Below, piece by piece: positions 1-7,576 of a stretch of 64,000 nucleotides of DNA (positions are counted from its first letter, which is position 1; each line of letters begins with the position of its first letter). Below the pieces are notes generated by a model. That model was not told where the DNA came from. It did no database searches and saw only the letters and a list, made by a program, of their open reading frames with translations. Made by a program: the position numbers and the translations under genes. The DNA is from Burkholderia thailandensis E264 (GTDB lineage Bacteria; Pseudomonadota; Gammaproteobacteria; Burkholderiales; Burkholderiaceae): positions 2,850,772 to 2,914,771 of the forward strand of contig NC_007650.1 of NCBI RefSeq assembly GCF_000012365.1, given 5' to 3'.

Positions 1-562
1 TCTGCGCCTTGCTGTAGACCGCCTCGATCTTCAGCGCGGTGATCGCTTCCTTCAGCTTGCGCGTGAGCGTCGGCGCGCGGCCGATCTCGTCCGGATACAG
101 GTTGCGCGCGAGCTGCTGCGTGATCGTCGAGCCGCCCTGCCTGTCGCCCGAGAACGTGCGCAGCGCGGCGCCCGCGGTGCGCCGCCAGTCGAGGCCGTGG
201 TGCTCGTAGAAGCGATGATCCTCGGTCGAGATCAGCGCGTCGACCATCTTCGGCGAGATGTCGGCGAGCGGCACCCATTCGCGGTTCGACGGCTTGAACT
301 CGGCAAGCAGCTTGCCGTCGGCGGACAGGATCTGCGCGGGCGCGTCGACGCGCGCCTTGCGGATGTCGCCGATGCTCGGCGTGAACGGAATCAGCGCGAG
401 CACGTAGAGCACGCCCAGCGCGGGGACGGCGGCGACGGCGAGCAGCGCGCCGCGCCGCGTCGGATGGCGCAGGCGGCGAAGGACGGCGGCGGCGTGCGGC
501 TTCGCGGCGGCGAGCCAGGCCGCGCAACGGTCGAGGATTGACGACACGATTCTGCGATTCAC
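1..562 (-). CDS. class A penicillin-binding protein, N-terminal part (gene continues off the left edge)
   Basis: About 187 N-terminal residues are visible. They begin at a GTG at 562, the only start upstream of the predicted membrane anchor in this frame. The order is: a basic cytoplasmic tail, a single transmembrane anchor at about residues 40-60, then the start of a glycosyltransferase family 51 domain. Its hallmarks are EDHRFYEHHG and GGSTITQQLARNLYPDE, where the first Glu is the catalytic acid of this family. The protein would polymerise lipid II into glycan strands on the periplasmic face. The transpeptidase half lies outside the window, so PBP1A-like and PBP1C-like assignments cannot be separated. 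The family call is secure; the exact start is less so because no clear ribosome binding site precedes it. Confidence 0.85.
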   Translation of the reverse strand, partial: MNRRIVSSILDRCAAWLAAAKPHAAAVLRRLRHPTRRGALLAVAAVPALGVLYVLALIPFTPSIGDIRKARVDAPAQILSADGKLLAEFKPSNREWVPLADISPKMVDALISTEDHRFYEHHGLDWRRTAGAALRTFSGDRQGGSTITQQLARNLYPDEIGRAPTLTRKLKEAITALKIEAVYSKAQ

Positions 563-820
563 GCGGTGACGCGAGTGGGTAGGAAAGCGTGAATCGTACC
601 AAACGCGGGAGGGTGGGCGGCCCAGGACGAGCGGAGGCGGCCGGTGGCGAGGCGACGAGGCCGGTGCGCCTCGGACGGCCGGCGCGGCGGCGCGCCGCCG
701 AATCGGGGAATCGGGGAATCGGGGAATCGGCGGGCCGGCCGATCGGTCGGCGGGCGGGCCGGCGGGGCGGGGCGGCGGCGGGCCGGCGGCATGATCGCCG
801 TCGCGCCGTCGCGCCCGGCA
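563..820. other. intergenic stretch, no gene seen
   Basis: Very GC-rich DNA between the penicillin-binding protein start and a truncated gene. It holds a short tandem repeat at 701-730 and otherwise only low-complexity G/C runs. No convincing coding frame is present. Confidence 0.5.
701..730. repeat. 8-bp tandem repeat, 3.75 copies
   Basis: The unit AATCGGGG occurs three times in a row, followed by AATCGG. It lies in non-coding DNA, so its copy number could vary without damaging a gene. Confidence 0.85.
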
Positions 821-1231
821 TCAGGCCTTCGCCGTCCGGATCAAGCCCTCGCAGGTTCCGACCTGCGGATCGCCTGCCGGCAGCTTCCCGCACAGGCCCT
901 CGAACTGCCTGACGACCGCCTGCGCCGCCGCATCGCGCGCGCCGCCCCGCCGCCAGTGCGCGAGCTGCGTGACGACGCGCGCGAGCGCCCGCCGGTTCGC
1001 GCCGTAGAACGCGTTGCGCGTCTGGCTCGCCTGCGTCAGCACGTCGTTCGCGATCCGGCGAATCCGCTCGGCGTCGTCCGGCGCGAGATCAACCGCGTTC
1101 GCGAAGTACGCCGCGCCCCAGCGCAGCCGCGTCGCCGGGCCGCTCGCCGCTTCGTACGCCTTCCTGTACCAGTCGAGCGCCGCCGCCCGATCGCCGCGCG
1201 CCTTCGCGTTCGCGGCGAGCCCCGACATCAA
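821..1231 (-). pseudogene. C-terminal fragment of a TPR/thioredoxin-family protein
   Basis: This frame encodes about 136 residues with the look of a real C-terminus: a tetratricopeptide-like helix pair (RGDRAAALDWYRKAYE), an Ala/Arg-rich helical stretch, then CGKLPAGDPQVGTCEGL before a TGA. The first possible start is a TTG next to an ATG within PYYLMSGLA. I know that phrase as internal sequence from larger thioredoxin-like proteins of this genus, so the 5' part seems to be missing. The frame stays open for a while upstream but degenerates into unrelated sequence before the type VI module. A short independent gene is possible but less likely. Family assignment rests on memory of the repeat pattern, not on a search. 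Confidence 0.5.
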
Positions 1232-1397
1232 GTAGTACGGCGTCGGCCCACTAATTCTGCGATGGATATGATGCGCGAATGCGCGGCGCGGGCGGGTGCC
1301 CGGAGGGGACGCTGTGCGGCGGGGCCTTGGCCACCGGATTGATCGCGGGCCGGATTGCGCCGGCTATTCGCCGGCGCCGCGGCTTGCATCGCGTGAT
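1232..1397. other. junction between truncated gene and type VI module
   Basis: GC-rich, no coding frame supported. This is where the left gene loses its 5' part, so it is the likely boundary of an inserted or rearranged segment. I see no insertion sequence ends or target-site duplication here. Confidence 0.4.
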
Positions 1398-2099
1398 TCA
1401 GATATCGACGTAGGCGGGGAGCAGGTCTTGATCGACGAGCCGGACCTCGATGCGGTTCGCTATCGCGACGTGCTCGGGATTGTCGACCGAGAACGGGGCG
1501 TCCGTCACGCTGACGATGATCGTGCCGGTCTGTTTGCCTTTGGCGGGTACGGGAATCAGCGCTCGGGCCTCCGGAACCTGCTGCTGCGTAATGACCTTCG
1601 GCAAGTAGAGCATCCAGCCGACGCCGGGCTTGTCGTCGAACACCTGTTTGTCGAAGTAGCCATACGGCTGAACGGTCAGATATGACGGCGACGTGAGTTG
1701 AATCAGAGTCGAGGCGATCGCGAGCGCCGGATCCATCGCGAACAACTGATCGTTGACGAAGTCGGCCTCGATCTCTTTCGCATTGTCCTTCGGCGTAATC
1801 ACGCAGCTCAGGGATGCGGATTCCTCTTCCTCGTCACCGCCATCCCACAGCGAGATGGATGCGTAGTCGTTACTGCCTCGCTCGGTGCGCACCACCGCGA
1901 GTGCCGCCGTCGTCGGCTTCCAGTGTTCGAATGCGCTGTAAAGCAATGCATCCTCTTTTGTCTCGCCGGTCAGATACCAACGATCGAGCTTTGGAGCGTG
2001 TTCGTGGATTACCTCGGCGAGCCTCCCCAGATCGTCAAAGTACTCAGCGACGTTGGACGCATCGCGCGATTTATCGATGAAGCGTGAGAAGAATTTCAT
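1398..2099 (-). CDS. Imm52-family immunity protein
   Basis: A 233-residue cytoplasmic protein without signal peptide or membrane segment. It carries the mixed alpha/beta, Trp/Asp-rich composition of the Imm52 family (for example DRWYLTGETKEDALLYSAF and GVGWMLYLPK). Known Imm52 proteins neutralise Tox-REase-5 nuclease toxins, and that toxin lies immediately upstream, ending two bases before this start. The ATG at 2099 is chosen for that spacing; a longer frame to 2339 merely overlaps the toxin. Role by family: binds and blocks the toxin in the producing cell and in sister cells. The gene has visibly lower GC than its neighbours, as is common for effector-immunity pairs spread by transfer. Confidence 0.8.
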   Translation of the reverse strand: MKFFSRFIDKSRDASNVAEYFDDLGRLAEVIHEHAPKLDRWYLTGETKEDALLYSAFEHWKPTTAALAVVRTERGSNDYASISLWDGGDEEEESASLSCVITPKDNAKEIEADFVNDQLFAMDPALAIASTLIQLTSPSYLTVQPYGYFDKQVFDDKPGVGWMLYLPKVITQQQVPEARALIPVPAKGKQTGTIIVSVTDAPFSVDNPEHVAIANRIEVRLVDQDLLPAYVDI

Positions 2100-2101
2100 G
2101 T

Positions 2102-2704
2102 TTAACCTGTCACGACGTAGGCAATGCCGTTGCGGGCGAGACGCTCGCGGAAATACGATGCCGTCAGTGGTGTTTGAAAGTAATACCTGAGCTTCGTTGG
2201 AGGGTTGGCTCGTACGACATTGGCGCGAGCCTCGATCTGTAGATCGATTTTGCGGAAACCCGAAAACCACTTCATCGGCCGCCGTGTTTTGCGGCTGAAG
2301 AACTGATCGAAGTTGCCCTTCGCCTCTTGGAGCAGACATTCACTCGCTTGGAACCCATCATAGTCCAAGCCGAGCCAACTCCATTCTTCGCTCCATCCTT
2401 CTTCGACGCTATACGGGCGGCCGGTAACTCGCCCCTGATATTCTCGAGGCTCGCGGTTCATGCGGTAATGCCTCCGCACGGGGATGCCGGTCTGCTCTGG
2501 CGGACATTGCTTGCACTTCTCGCCGGTGCGCGGCAGTGCGCGCACATCCGGCGTCGCCTTGCTGTCCTCCTTCGGCGTGTCACCCGACAGGCTCGCCGTT
2601 CCCGCCACCGTCGCCCCGCCCAACAAGGCGACGCCAACGCGCGCCAAGATCGGACCAAGCTCCACCGCCGCCGCTTCTATCACCGGAAACACCAATCCCG
2701 CCAT
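2102..2704 (-). CDS. Tox-REase-5 domain type VI secretion nuclease effector
   Basis: A 200-residue protein. Residues 1-35 form a hydrophobic, Ala/Gly-rich N-terminus. A CKQCPP segment follows, then a restriction-endonuclease-fold domain with the Tox-REase-5 signature: an Arg/Tyr-rich lead-in (RVTGRPYSVEEGWSEEW), a conserved GLDYDGF, then ECLLQEAKGNFDQFF, where the acidic residues and Lys supply the expected metal-binding centre. TseT of Pseudomonas aeruginosa belongs to this family, and it also travels with a PAAR protein and an Imm52 partner. The protein would be loaded on the type VI spike through the PAAR and DUF4123 proteins encoded upstream and would cut DNA in a recipient cell. ATG 2704 is the first start matching the family N-terminus. 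Confidence 0.8.
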   Translation of the reverse strand: MAGLVFPVIEAAAVELGPILARVGVALLGGATVAGTASLSGDTPKEDSKATPDVRALPRTGEKCKQCPPEQTGIPVRRHYRMNREPREYQGRVTGRPYSVEEGWSEEWSWLGLDYDGFQASECLLQEAKGNFDQFFSRKTRRPMKWFSGFRKIDLQIEARANVVRANPPTKLRYYFQTPLTASYFRERLARNGIAYVVTG

Positions 2705-3053
2705 GTTCCAGCCCTCCGTCCGGATGTTCGATGCGCCATTGGATGACGCGTAGATAATCGTGGAAACGCGCGTCGGCCGAGCGGCCGGGGCGCGTGAGCC
2801 ATGCCTTTGTCGCGGGCTTCTCGTAGAAGCCCGGCGCGAATGCCTCAAGCCGCAGGAACGCGACGACGTTCTCGTCCCGCTCGATGCCGAATGCGCGCGC
2901 GGCGCGATATGCTGCCCAGAGCCGCGACGACAAGCCGCCGTCGTCGGCAAACGCGGGATTCTCCTTCACGAGATCTTGCCGAACGCGTTCGACGAAGCCG
3001 CGCTCGTCGATCTGCGCCAGTCCGGCGACCTGTTCTGCGCTCAGTTCAAGCAT
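2580..3053 (-). CDS. unknown protein of type VI effector module
   Basis: Starts with MLELSAEQVAGLAQID and continues as a helical, charged protein of the small family usually found between a DUF4123 adaptor and a toxin gene. The first 115 or so residues have normal composition. The last 40 become Gly/Arg-rich and overlap the toxin start by 125 bases, so either the natural stop lies earlier and a frameshift has extended the frame, or the tail is dispensable. I do not recognise a catalytic motif. Its start overlaps the end of the DUF4123 gene by 8 bases, which argues for translational coupling. By position it is probably a helper or chaperone for the nuclease. Confidence 0.6.
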   Translation of the reverse strand: MLELSAEQVAGLAQIDERGFVERVRQDLVKENPAFADDGGLSSRLWAAYRAARAFGIERDENVVAFLRLEAFAPGFYEKPATKAWLTRPGRSADARFHDYLRVIQWRIEHPDGGLEHGGIGVSGDRSGGGGAWSDLGARWRRLVGRGDGGGNGEPVG

Positions 3054-3555
3054 GCGGATGCACTCCGGTCAGCCGCCCGTCGATCTCGACGAGCCAGTCG
3101 TACGTCGCGACGAAGAAATGCGTGCGCTGCGCGTTGCTCATCACGCGCGCGATGTCGGGCAGGATGCGCGCGTCGTAGAAGCGGAACAGCGCCGTGCGGC
3201 CGTCCGGGAGCCGCACGTCGAGGCGCTCGCGCAATTCGGCGGCCAGCCGCTCGAACGGATACGCGCTGACGAGCCACGACAGGCCGACCGGCCCGGCCGC
3301 CAGCTCGGCGAGCACGCGCCGGATCGGCCCCGGCGCGAGCGCGTAATCGATCAGCCACGGGCCGTGATCGGCGAGCGACGCGTCGGGCGTGCCGTCGAAA
3401 AGCGCGATCGAGTAGTTCGCGCGGCGCAGCGGCGGGGCGTCCGACGCTTCGGCGAAGAGCAGCGCGTCGACCACCGCGAAGAGCCGCGCGGGCAACGTGA
3501 TCTGCTCGCGGCGCATCTCGAAATGCGCTTCGATATTCGGCGGCGTCATCATCAT
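3046..3555 (-). CDS. DUF4123 type VI effector adaptor (Tap/TEC-like)
   Basis: A 169-residue soluble protein with the DUF4123 pattern: FAVVDALLF, then NYSIALFDGTPDASLADHGPWLIDY, SWLVSAYPF and a terminal RFYDARILPDIARVM segment. Members of this family are not secreted. They hold a cognate effector and attach it to a VgrG or PAAR spike protein. Three ATG codons lie in a row at 3555, 3552 and 3549; the PAAR stop overlaps them, so any of the three works by coupled translation. The downstream gene overlaps by 8 bases. The context of PAAR upstream and nuclease downstream fits adaptor function exactly. Confidence 0.8.
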   Translation of the reverse strand: MMMTPPNIEAHFEMRREQITLPARLFAVVDALLFAEASDAPPLRRANYSIALFDGTPDASLADHGPWLIDYALAPGPIRRVLAELAAGPVGLSWLVSAYPFERLAAELRERLDVRLPDGRTALFRFYDARILPDIARVMSNAQRTHFFVATYDWLVEIDGRLTGVHPHA

Positions 3556-3977
3556 CCGCGCGCGACCATCGTCGCGGCGTTCTTGGCCGCCGCCTTCAGG
3601 CATTCGAGGCAGAGCGTGGGGGAAGGGGCAACCGCGGCCGCCGCTGCGGCCGCCGATCCGCCGGGCGAGCCGCCGTCCCCGCGCTCTCCCGCGCCGACGT
3701 CGTCGATCGTTCCGGTTCCCTGCGATGCGATCAGCTCCGCGCCGCAGGCCGTGCGCATGCCCTCGACGGCGGTGTCGCGGTCGGCAATGGTATGCGGGTA
3801 GCGGCGGCCGAGCAGATCGGGAAGGATCGGGAAAATGCCTTTGCAGCGCGGGCAAAGTACCTTGTGGCCGACGCCGGCCACATTGCGCCCGTTGAGCGTG
3901 AAGGTCGGCGAGCCTTCGAGCACCTTGCCGCCATGCGTTGTCGTGTCGCCGACGCAGATGATCGCGCGCTTGACCAC
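3552..3977 (-). CDS. PAAR-domain spike-tip protein
   Basis: A 141-residue protein opening with VKRAIICVGDTTTHGGKVLEGS. This is the classical PAAR start, and the Cys/His residues that follow, including CPRCKG, provide the zinc-binding tip. PAAR proteins cap the VgrG trimer of the type VI needle and carry effectors. After the PAAR core (to about residue 90) comes a Gly/Ala-rich tail and LCLECLKAAAKN. Start: GTG at 3977, preceded at suitable distance by AGAGGG; an overlapping ATG further up is in another frame. It is the first gene of the operon PAAR-DUF4123-unknown-nuclease-immunity. No VgrG gene accompanies it within the window. Confidence 0.85.
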   Translation of the reverse strand: MVKRAIICVGDTTTHGGKVLEGSPTFTLNGRNVAGVGHKVLCPRCKGIFPILPDLLGRRYPHTIADRDTAVEGMRTACGAELIASQGTGTIDDVGAGERGDGGSPGGSAAAAAAAVAPSPTLCLECLKAAAKNAATMVARG

Positions 3978-4653
3978 TGGGCCCTCTCATGGAAATTTGC
4001 GTGCAAATTTACCATCGAGCAAGCGCGGCTTGCCACCCTGGGTTGTGTTGTCGCCACGCCTATCAGGGCTGACAGTTGTATCACGTCGTATGGTGACACA
4101 TTCAAGCCGAACGACAAACCAAACGACAAGTCTCGACATACCGCGCTCAATGTCGCGAAGCCGATCGGCATCAATGTGCAAGGACCGCCATCGCCGGCGC
4201 GATTCGGCTTCCGCCACACTCGTGAAACGGCGATGCCGACTCAAGCGCGAACCGCTGTCTTGCCGGCCCGAGTCGCAAAAAGGAAGGCGGCGATCCGGTC
4301 GCGCATCGCACCGGACGCTCAAGCCGGCCGATCGCCCCGCTTCGCCCCCCGGCATGTTCGCCGTCTCGCCGCGCGATGCGACAGGCTCGCCGACGCCTGC
4401 CCCGCGCCTGCATCGTCCGGCGCGGCGCGCGAACGCCGCGACCATCGATGACGGACATCGGCGATCTCGACGCGTTCCTCCGAAAAAAACGCGCCGTGCG
4501 CCGTTCGTGCCGCCACGACCGCTACGCGTCCCGCCGCTGCATGAGCGCACGATGATGCGGCGACGCATCGCCGACACGCGTCGCGCGACGAAAACGCGCG
4601 ACACGGCCGGCGCGCAGTGAACGCGATCGCCTCGCGCGTCGTCCTGCAGAACG
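3978..4653. other. intergenic region upstream of the type VI module
   Basis: About 680 bases without a supported gene. The part next to the PAAR gene (3990-4140) is AT-richer and contains a perfect inverted repeat, and it probably carries the promoter of the module. The rest, towards the amidase stop at 4654, is GC-rich with overlapping open frames in several directions but no family-like sequence. Confidence 0.5.
3993..4010. promoter_or_regulatory. perfect inverted repeat upstream of the PAAR operon
   Basis: AAATTTGC and GCAAATTT flank a 2-base centre, giving an 18-bp palindrome 15 bases upstream of the PAAR start codon. Location and symmetry suggest an operator for a dimeric repressor. No regulator gene lies next to it. 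Confidence 0.4.
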
Positions 4654-6219
4654 TTACCCGTCGGCCGCCGGCACGTTCGATCGCTCGACGAACCGCGGCT
4701 CGCGCCGCCACTGCGTCGCCTGCTCGAACGCGTAGCCGAGCGCGAGCAGCCGTGCCTCGCTCCACGGCGCGCCGACGAACGACACGCCAACCGGCAAGCC
4801 GCGCACAAGGCCGGCCGGCACGGTCAGATGCGGGAAGCCGGCGACCGCGGCGGGCGTCGAGAAGCCTTCGCCGCCGCAGTCGCCATTGATCAGATCGATC
4901 AGCCACGCGGTGCCCTCGGTCGGCGCGACGAGCGCGTCGAGCCGCTGCTCGCGCAGCACGTGCGCGAGGCCCTCGTCGCGAGCGCGGCGGCCGCAGCGCG
5001 CAAGCGCTTCACGATAGGCGGCGGCGTCGAGCCCGCCCGCCTCCTGCGCGCGCAGCAGCAACTCCTGCCCGAAATACGGCATCTCCCGCACGCGCTGCGC
5101 ATCGTTGAACGCGATCACGTCCGCGAGCGTGCGCACGCGCGCGTGCGGCGCGAACGCACGCAGCCACTGCGGCAAGCCGTGCTTGAATTCGTGCAGCAGC
5201 ACGGTTTTCTCGTCGCCCTCGTAGTCGGGCTTCGGCAGATCGACCGGGTCGATCACGATCGCGCCGAGCCGCTGCATCTGGGCGATCGCGCGCTCGATCT
5301 GCGCGTCGACCTCGTCATGCCCGGTGAAGTATGCACGCGCGATGCCGATGCGCGCGCCGCGCAGCGCGTTCGCGTCGAGCGCGGCGACGTAGTCCGCGGG
5401 CGCGGGCGCGCTCGCCGCCGCGGGATCGTTCGCGTCGCCGCCCGCGAGCGCGCCGAGCAGCCGCGCCGCGTCGAGAACCGTGCGCGCGATCGGCCCCGCC
5501 GTGTCCTGCGTGTGCGACAGCGGCACGATCCCGTCGCGGCTCACGCGCCCGACCGTCGGCTTCAGGCCGACGCAACCGTTGAGCGCGGCGGGCGACACGA
5601 TCGAACCGTCGGTCTCGGTGCCGACCGCCATCGCGACGAGCCCCGCCGCCACCGCAACCGCCGAGCCGGAACTCGACCCGCTCGTCGTCCGGTCGAGCGC
5701 GTACGGGTTGCGCGACAGCCCGCCGCGCGCGCTCCAGCCGCTCGTCGAGCGCGTCGAGCGGAAGTTCGCCCATTCGCTCAAGTTGGTCTTCGCGACGATC
5801 ACCGCGCCCGCGCGCCGCAGCTGCGCGACGAGATGCGCATCGCGCGTCGCGCGCACGCCGTCGAGCGCGAGCGAGCCGGCCGTCGTCGACATCCGGTCGC
5901 CCGTCGCGATGTTGTCCTTCAGCGCGACGGTCACGCCGTGCAGCGGGCCGCGCGCGGCGCCCGCCGCCTGCTCGGCGTCGAGCGCCTGCGCGATCACTTC
6001 GGCATCCGGATTCAATTCGATGATCGCGTTCAGGCGCGGGCCGTCGCGATCGATCCGCGCGATGCGATCGAGCGCCTCGCGCACCGCCTGCGATGCGCGC
6101 GCCGATGCGCCGCCGCGGCCGTCGTGCGCCGTCGGCCCAGCCGATGCGGGCGCGCTCGCGAGCATGGCCTGCGTCGAGCTCAGCGCGCCGAGCGTGTGAA
6201 GAAATCGACGTCGTTTCAT
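4654..6219 (-). CDS. amidase-signature-family amidase, exported
   Basis: A 521-residue protein. The first 27 residues (MKRRRFLHTLGAL, ending in ASA) look like a twin-arginine-type signal followed by a signal peptidase site. The mature part is a full amidase-signature enzyme: GVTVALKDNI supplies the catalytic Lys, and TTSGSSSGSAVAVAAG followed by GTETDGSIVSPA supplies the Ser-cisSer pair of the Ser-cisSer-Lys triad. Such enzymes hydrolyse amides, including amino-acid amides and aryl or fatty amides; the substrate cannot be read from sequence. Start ATG 6219 matches the signal peptide; longer frames run into the repeat region. It is transcribed away from the 10-bp repeat array, which lies about 200 bases upstream of its start. 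Confidence 0.85.
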   Translation of the reverse strand: MKRRRFLHTLGALSSTQAMLASAPASAGPTAHDGRGGASARASQAVREALDRIARIDRDGPRLNAIIELNPDAEVIAQALDAEQAAGAARGPLHGVTVALKDNIATGDRMSTTAGSLALDGVRATRDAHLVAQLRRAGAVIVAKTNLSEWANFRSTRSTSGWSARGGLSRNPYALDRTTSGSSSGSAVAVAAGLVAMAVGTETDGSIVSPAALNGCVGLKPTVGRVSRDGIVPLSHTQDTAGPIARTVLDAARLLGALAGGDANDPAAASAPAPADYVAALDANALRGARIGIARAYFTGHDEVDAQIERAIAQMQRLGAIVIDPVDLPKPDYEGDEKTVLLHEFKHGLPQWLRAFAPHARVRTLADVIAFNDAQRVREMPYFGQELLLRAQEAGGLDAAAYREALARCGRRARDEGLAHVLREQRLDALVAPTEGTAWLIDLINGDCGGEGFSTPAAVAGFPHLTVPAGLVRGLPVGVSFVGAPWSEARLLALGYAFEQATQWRREPRFVERSNVPAADG

Positions 6220-6420
6220 TCTTGTACGTCCTGTAGTCGTGAAGCGGCCGCGCGGCCGGAAGCCCGCGACGCGCACGTCGCGCGCCGCCGAACGCACGCG
6301 CCGGTGAAGTGTAGGCGAACGATCGATGCGCGCGCAACGACCGTTCGCCGGGCAAGGCGATCTCCAGCCGTGCCGCCGCGCGCTCGCATTGAACTTCCAT
6401 GACGAATCGCGATCCCTTTA

Positions 6421-6608
6421 TCGCGTGTCGTCGCGTGTCGTCGCGTGTCGTCGCGTGTCGTCGCGTGTCGTCGCGTGTCGTCGCGTGTCGTCGCGTGTCG
6501 TCGCGTGTCGTCGCGTGTCGTCGCGTGTCGTCGCGTGTCGTCGCGTGTCGTCGCGTGTCGTCGCGTGTCGTCGCGTGTCGTCGCGTGTCGTCGCGTGTCG
6601 TCGCGTGT
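6421..6608. repeat. 10-bp perfect tandem repeat array, 18.8 copies
   Basis: The decamer TCGCGTGTCG is repeated 18 times without one mismatch, followed by eight further matching bases. The array sits in the divergent gap between the amidase (minus strand) and the small secreted protein (plus strand). Because 10 is not a multiple of 3, three units encode a repeating ten-residue peptide in every frame. This creates long open frames on both strands that are artefacts. Perfect identity among copies implies recent slippage expansion, so the array is expected to vary in length between isolates. Confidence 0.97.
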
Positions 6609-6706
6609 GCGCGAACCCTGTTCGACGGTCGGCTATCACGGCGACAACGAGCGCATTCGCGCGCCACGCGCCCGACCCTCGAAGCCATTGTTTTTTGAAG
6701 GACTCA

Positions 6707-7030
6707 ATGAAGAAGATTCTCGCCGTCACCGCTTTTCTCGCCGCCGCCGGCTGGCTCGCCGCCACGACGGCCGTTTGGTCCGCGCCGACCGCGCAGCCAT
6801 GCACCGACGCATGGTTCGACACGATCGACAAGCAGTTCAACGTCACCGACGACGAAGGGCACGGCCCCGATCCCGGCAGCGCCGAATGGCTGGGCGCCGT
6901 CGAGCGCAAGGCGAAGCTGCCCGAGAACGCCCCGCTCGCCGAGCAGCAGCGCTGCGAGGCGATCCAGCGCGAGCTTTCGCACCGCACGTACATCGTCAAT
7001 CGGCATCTCGGCCTGAGATTCGCGCTCTGA
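6707..7030 (+). CDS. small secreted protein of unknown function
   Basis: A 107-residue protein with a clear Sec signal (MKKILAVTAFLAAAGWLAA, cleavage near SAPTAQ). A mature domain of about 80 residues follows, containing two Cys (PCTDAW and QQRCEAI) that could form a disulphide. I do not recognise the family. The start ATG follows TGAAGGACTCA, whose GAAGGA is a plausible ribosome binding site. It is transcribed away from the decamer array, which begins about 100 bases upstream of its start and may influence its promoter. There is no downstream partner on the same strand; a decayed pump fragment follows on the other strand. Confidence 0.7.
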   Translation: MKKILAVTAFLAAAGWLAATTAVWSAPTAQPCTDAWFDTIDKQFNVTDDEGHGPDPGSAEWLGAVERKAKLPENAPLAEQQRCEAIQRELSHRTYIVNRHLGLRFAL

Positions 7031-7106
7031 CGCCCACACGCCGGCGCGCGCGCCCGCGCCGCCGGCGCAAGCGCGCAAGCGCATCGCCGATACGCGCGTG
7101 CCGATC

Positions 7107-7358
7107 GAGCGGCACCACGGTCGGCACCGACAGCGGAATCGTCCAGCTCTCGTACAGCGCGGCGCGCGCCATGAACGCCGCGAGCGCCGACCGCCCGATC
7201 AGCAGCGGCGTCTGCCGCGCGGCGACGGTCTCCTCGCGCGCCGCGTCGCCCCAGCCGTAGCCGATGCCCGTCGGCAGGCTCGCGGCAAGCCGCTCCATGT
7301 CGGCCATCGCCGCGCCCAGGCTGTCGCCGTTCGCCGGGCGGCCGACGACGTCGAGCTT
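7107..7358 (-). pseudogene. relic of an RND (AcrB/HAE1-type) efflux pump gene
   Basis: About 83 codons on the minus strand resemble the periplasmic-domain-to-membrane stretch of HAE1-family pumps. NGDSLGAAMADMERLAASLPTG corresponds to the familiar Gly-Ala-Met-Glu-Leu-Ala pattern. IGYGWGDAAREE, then an Ala/Leu helix, then AALYESWTIPLSVPTVVPL corresponds to the nearly invariant LAALYESWSIP-type motif. An intact pump is over 1,000 residues, so only a remnant survives, with no start, no remaining membrane domain and no adaptor or outer-membrane partner nearby. The fragment is embedded in a longer meaningless frame. Confidence 0.6.
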
Positions 7359-7576
7359 CACAGCTAGAATGCGCTTGGCGATACGCGCGGCGCGCCCAAC
7401 GACAACCACAAGCCGCACGCCGACATGAGCCAAGCCAACAATCCCGGCGATGGATACCTGATGAGACTCGCGCGCGACATCATTGCAGGCGGTGCGCCGC
7501 CAACCGGACAGACAATCTGCGCCGCGCACGCGCGCACGCGCCGTCGCGCCCGTGCGGCGCGCGCATCCACGAACGA
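7359..7576. other. short intergenic region upstream of the two-component pair
   Basis: No gene is supported. It must contain the promoter for the sensor kinase, but I cannot pick out -35/-10 boxes with confidence. Confidence 0.3.

Noticed and set aside
6326..7030. Long open frames crossing the decamer array on both strands
   Set aside because: The repeat has no stop in any frame, so open frames arise automatically. The real gene starts at 6707 with a signal peptide.
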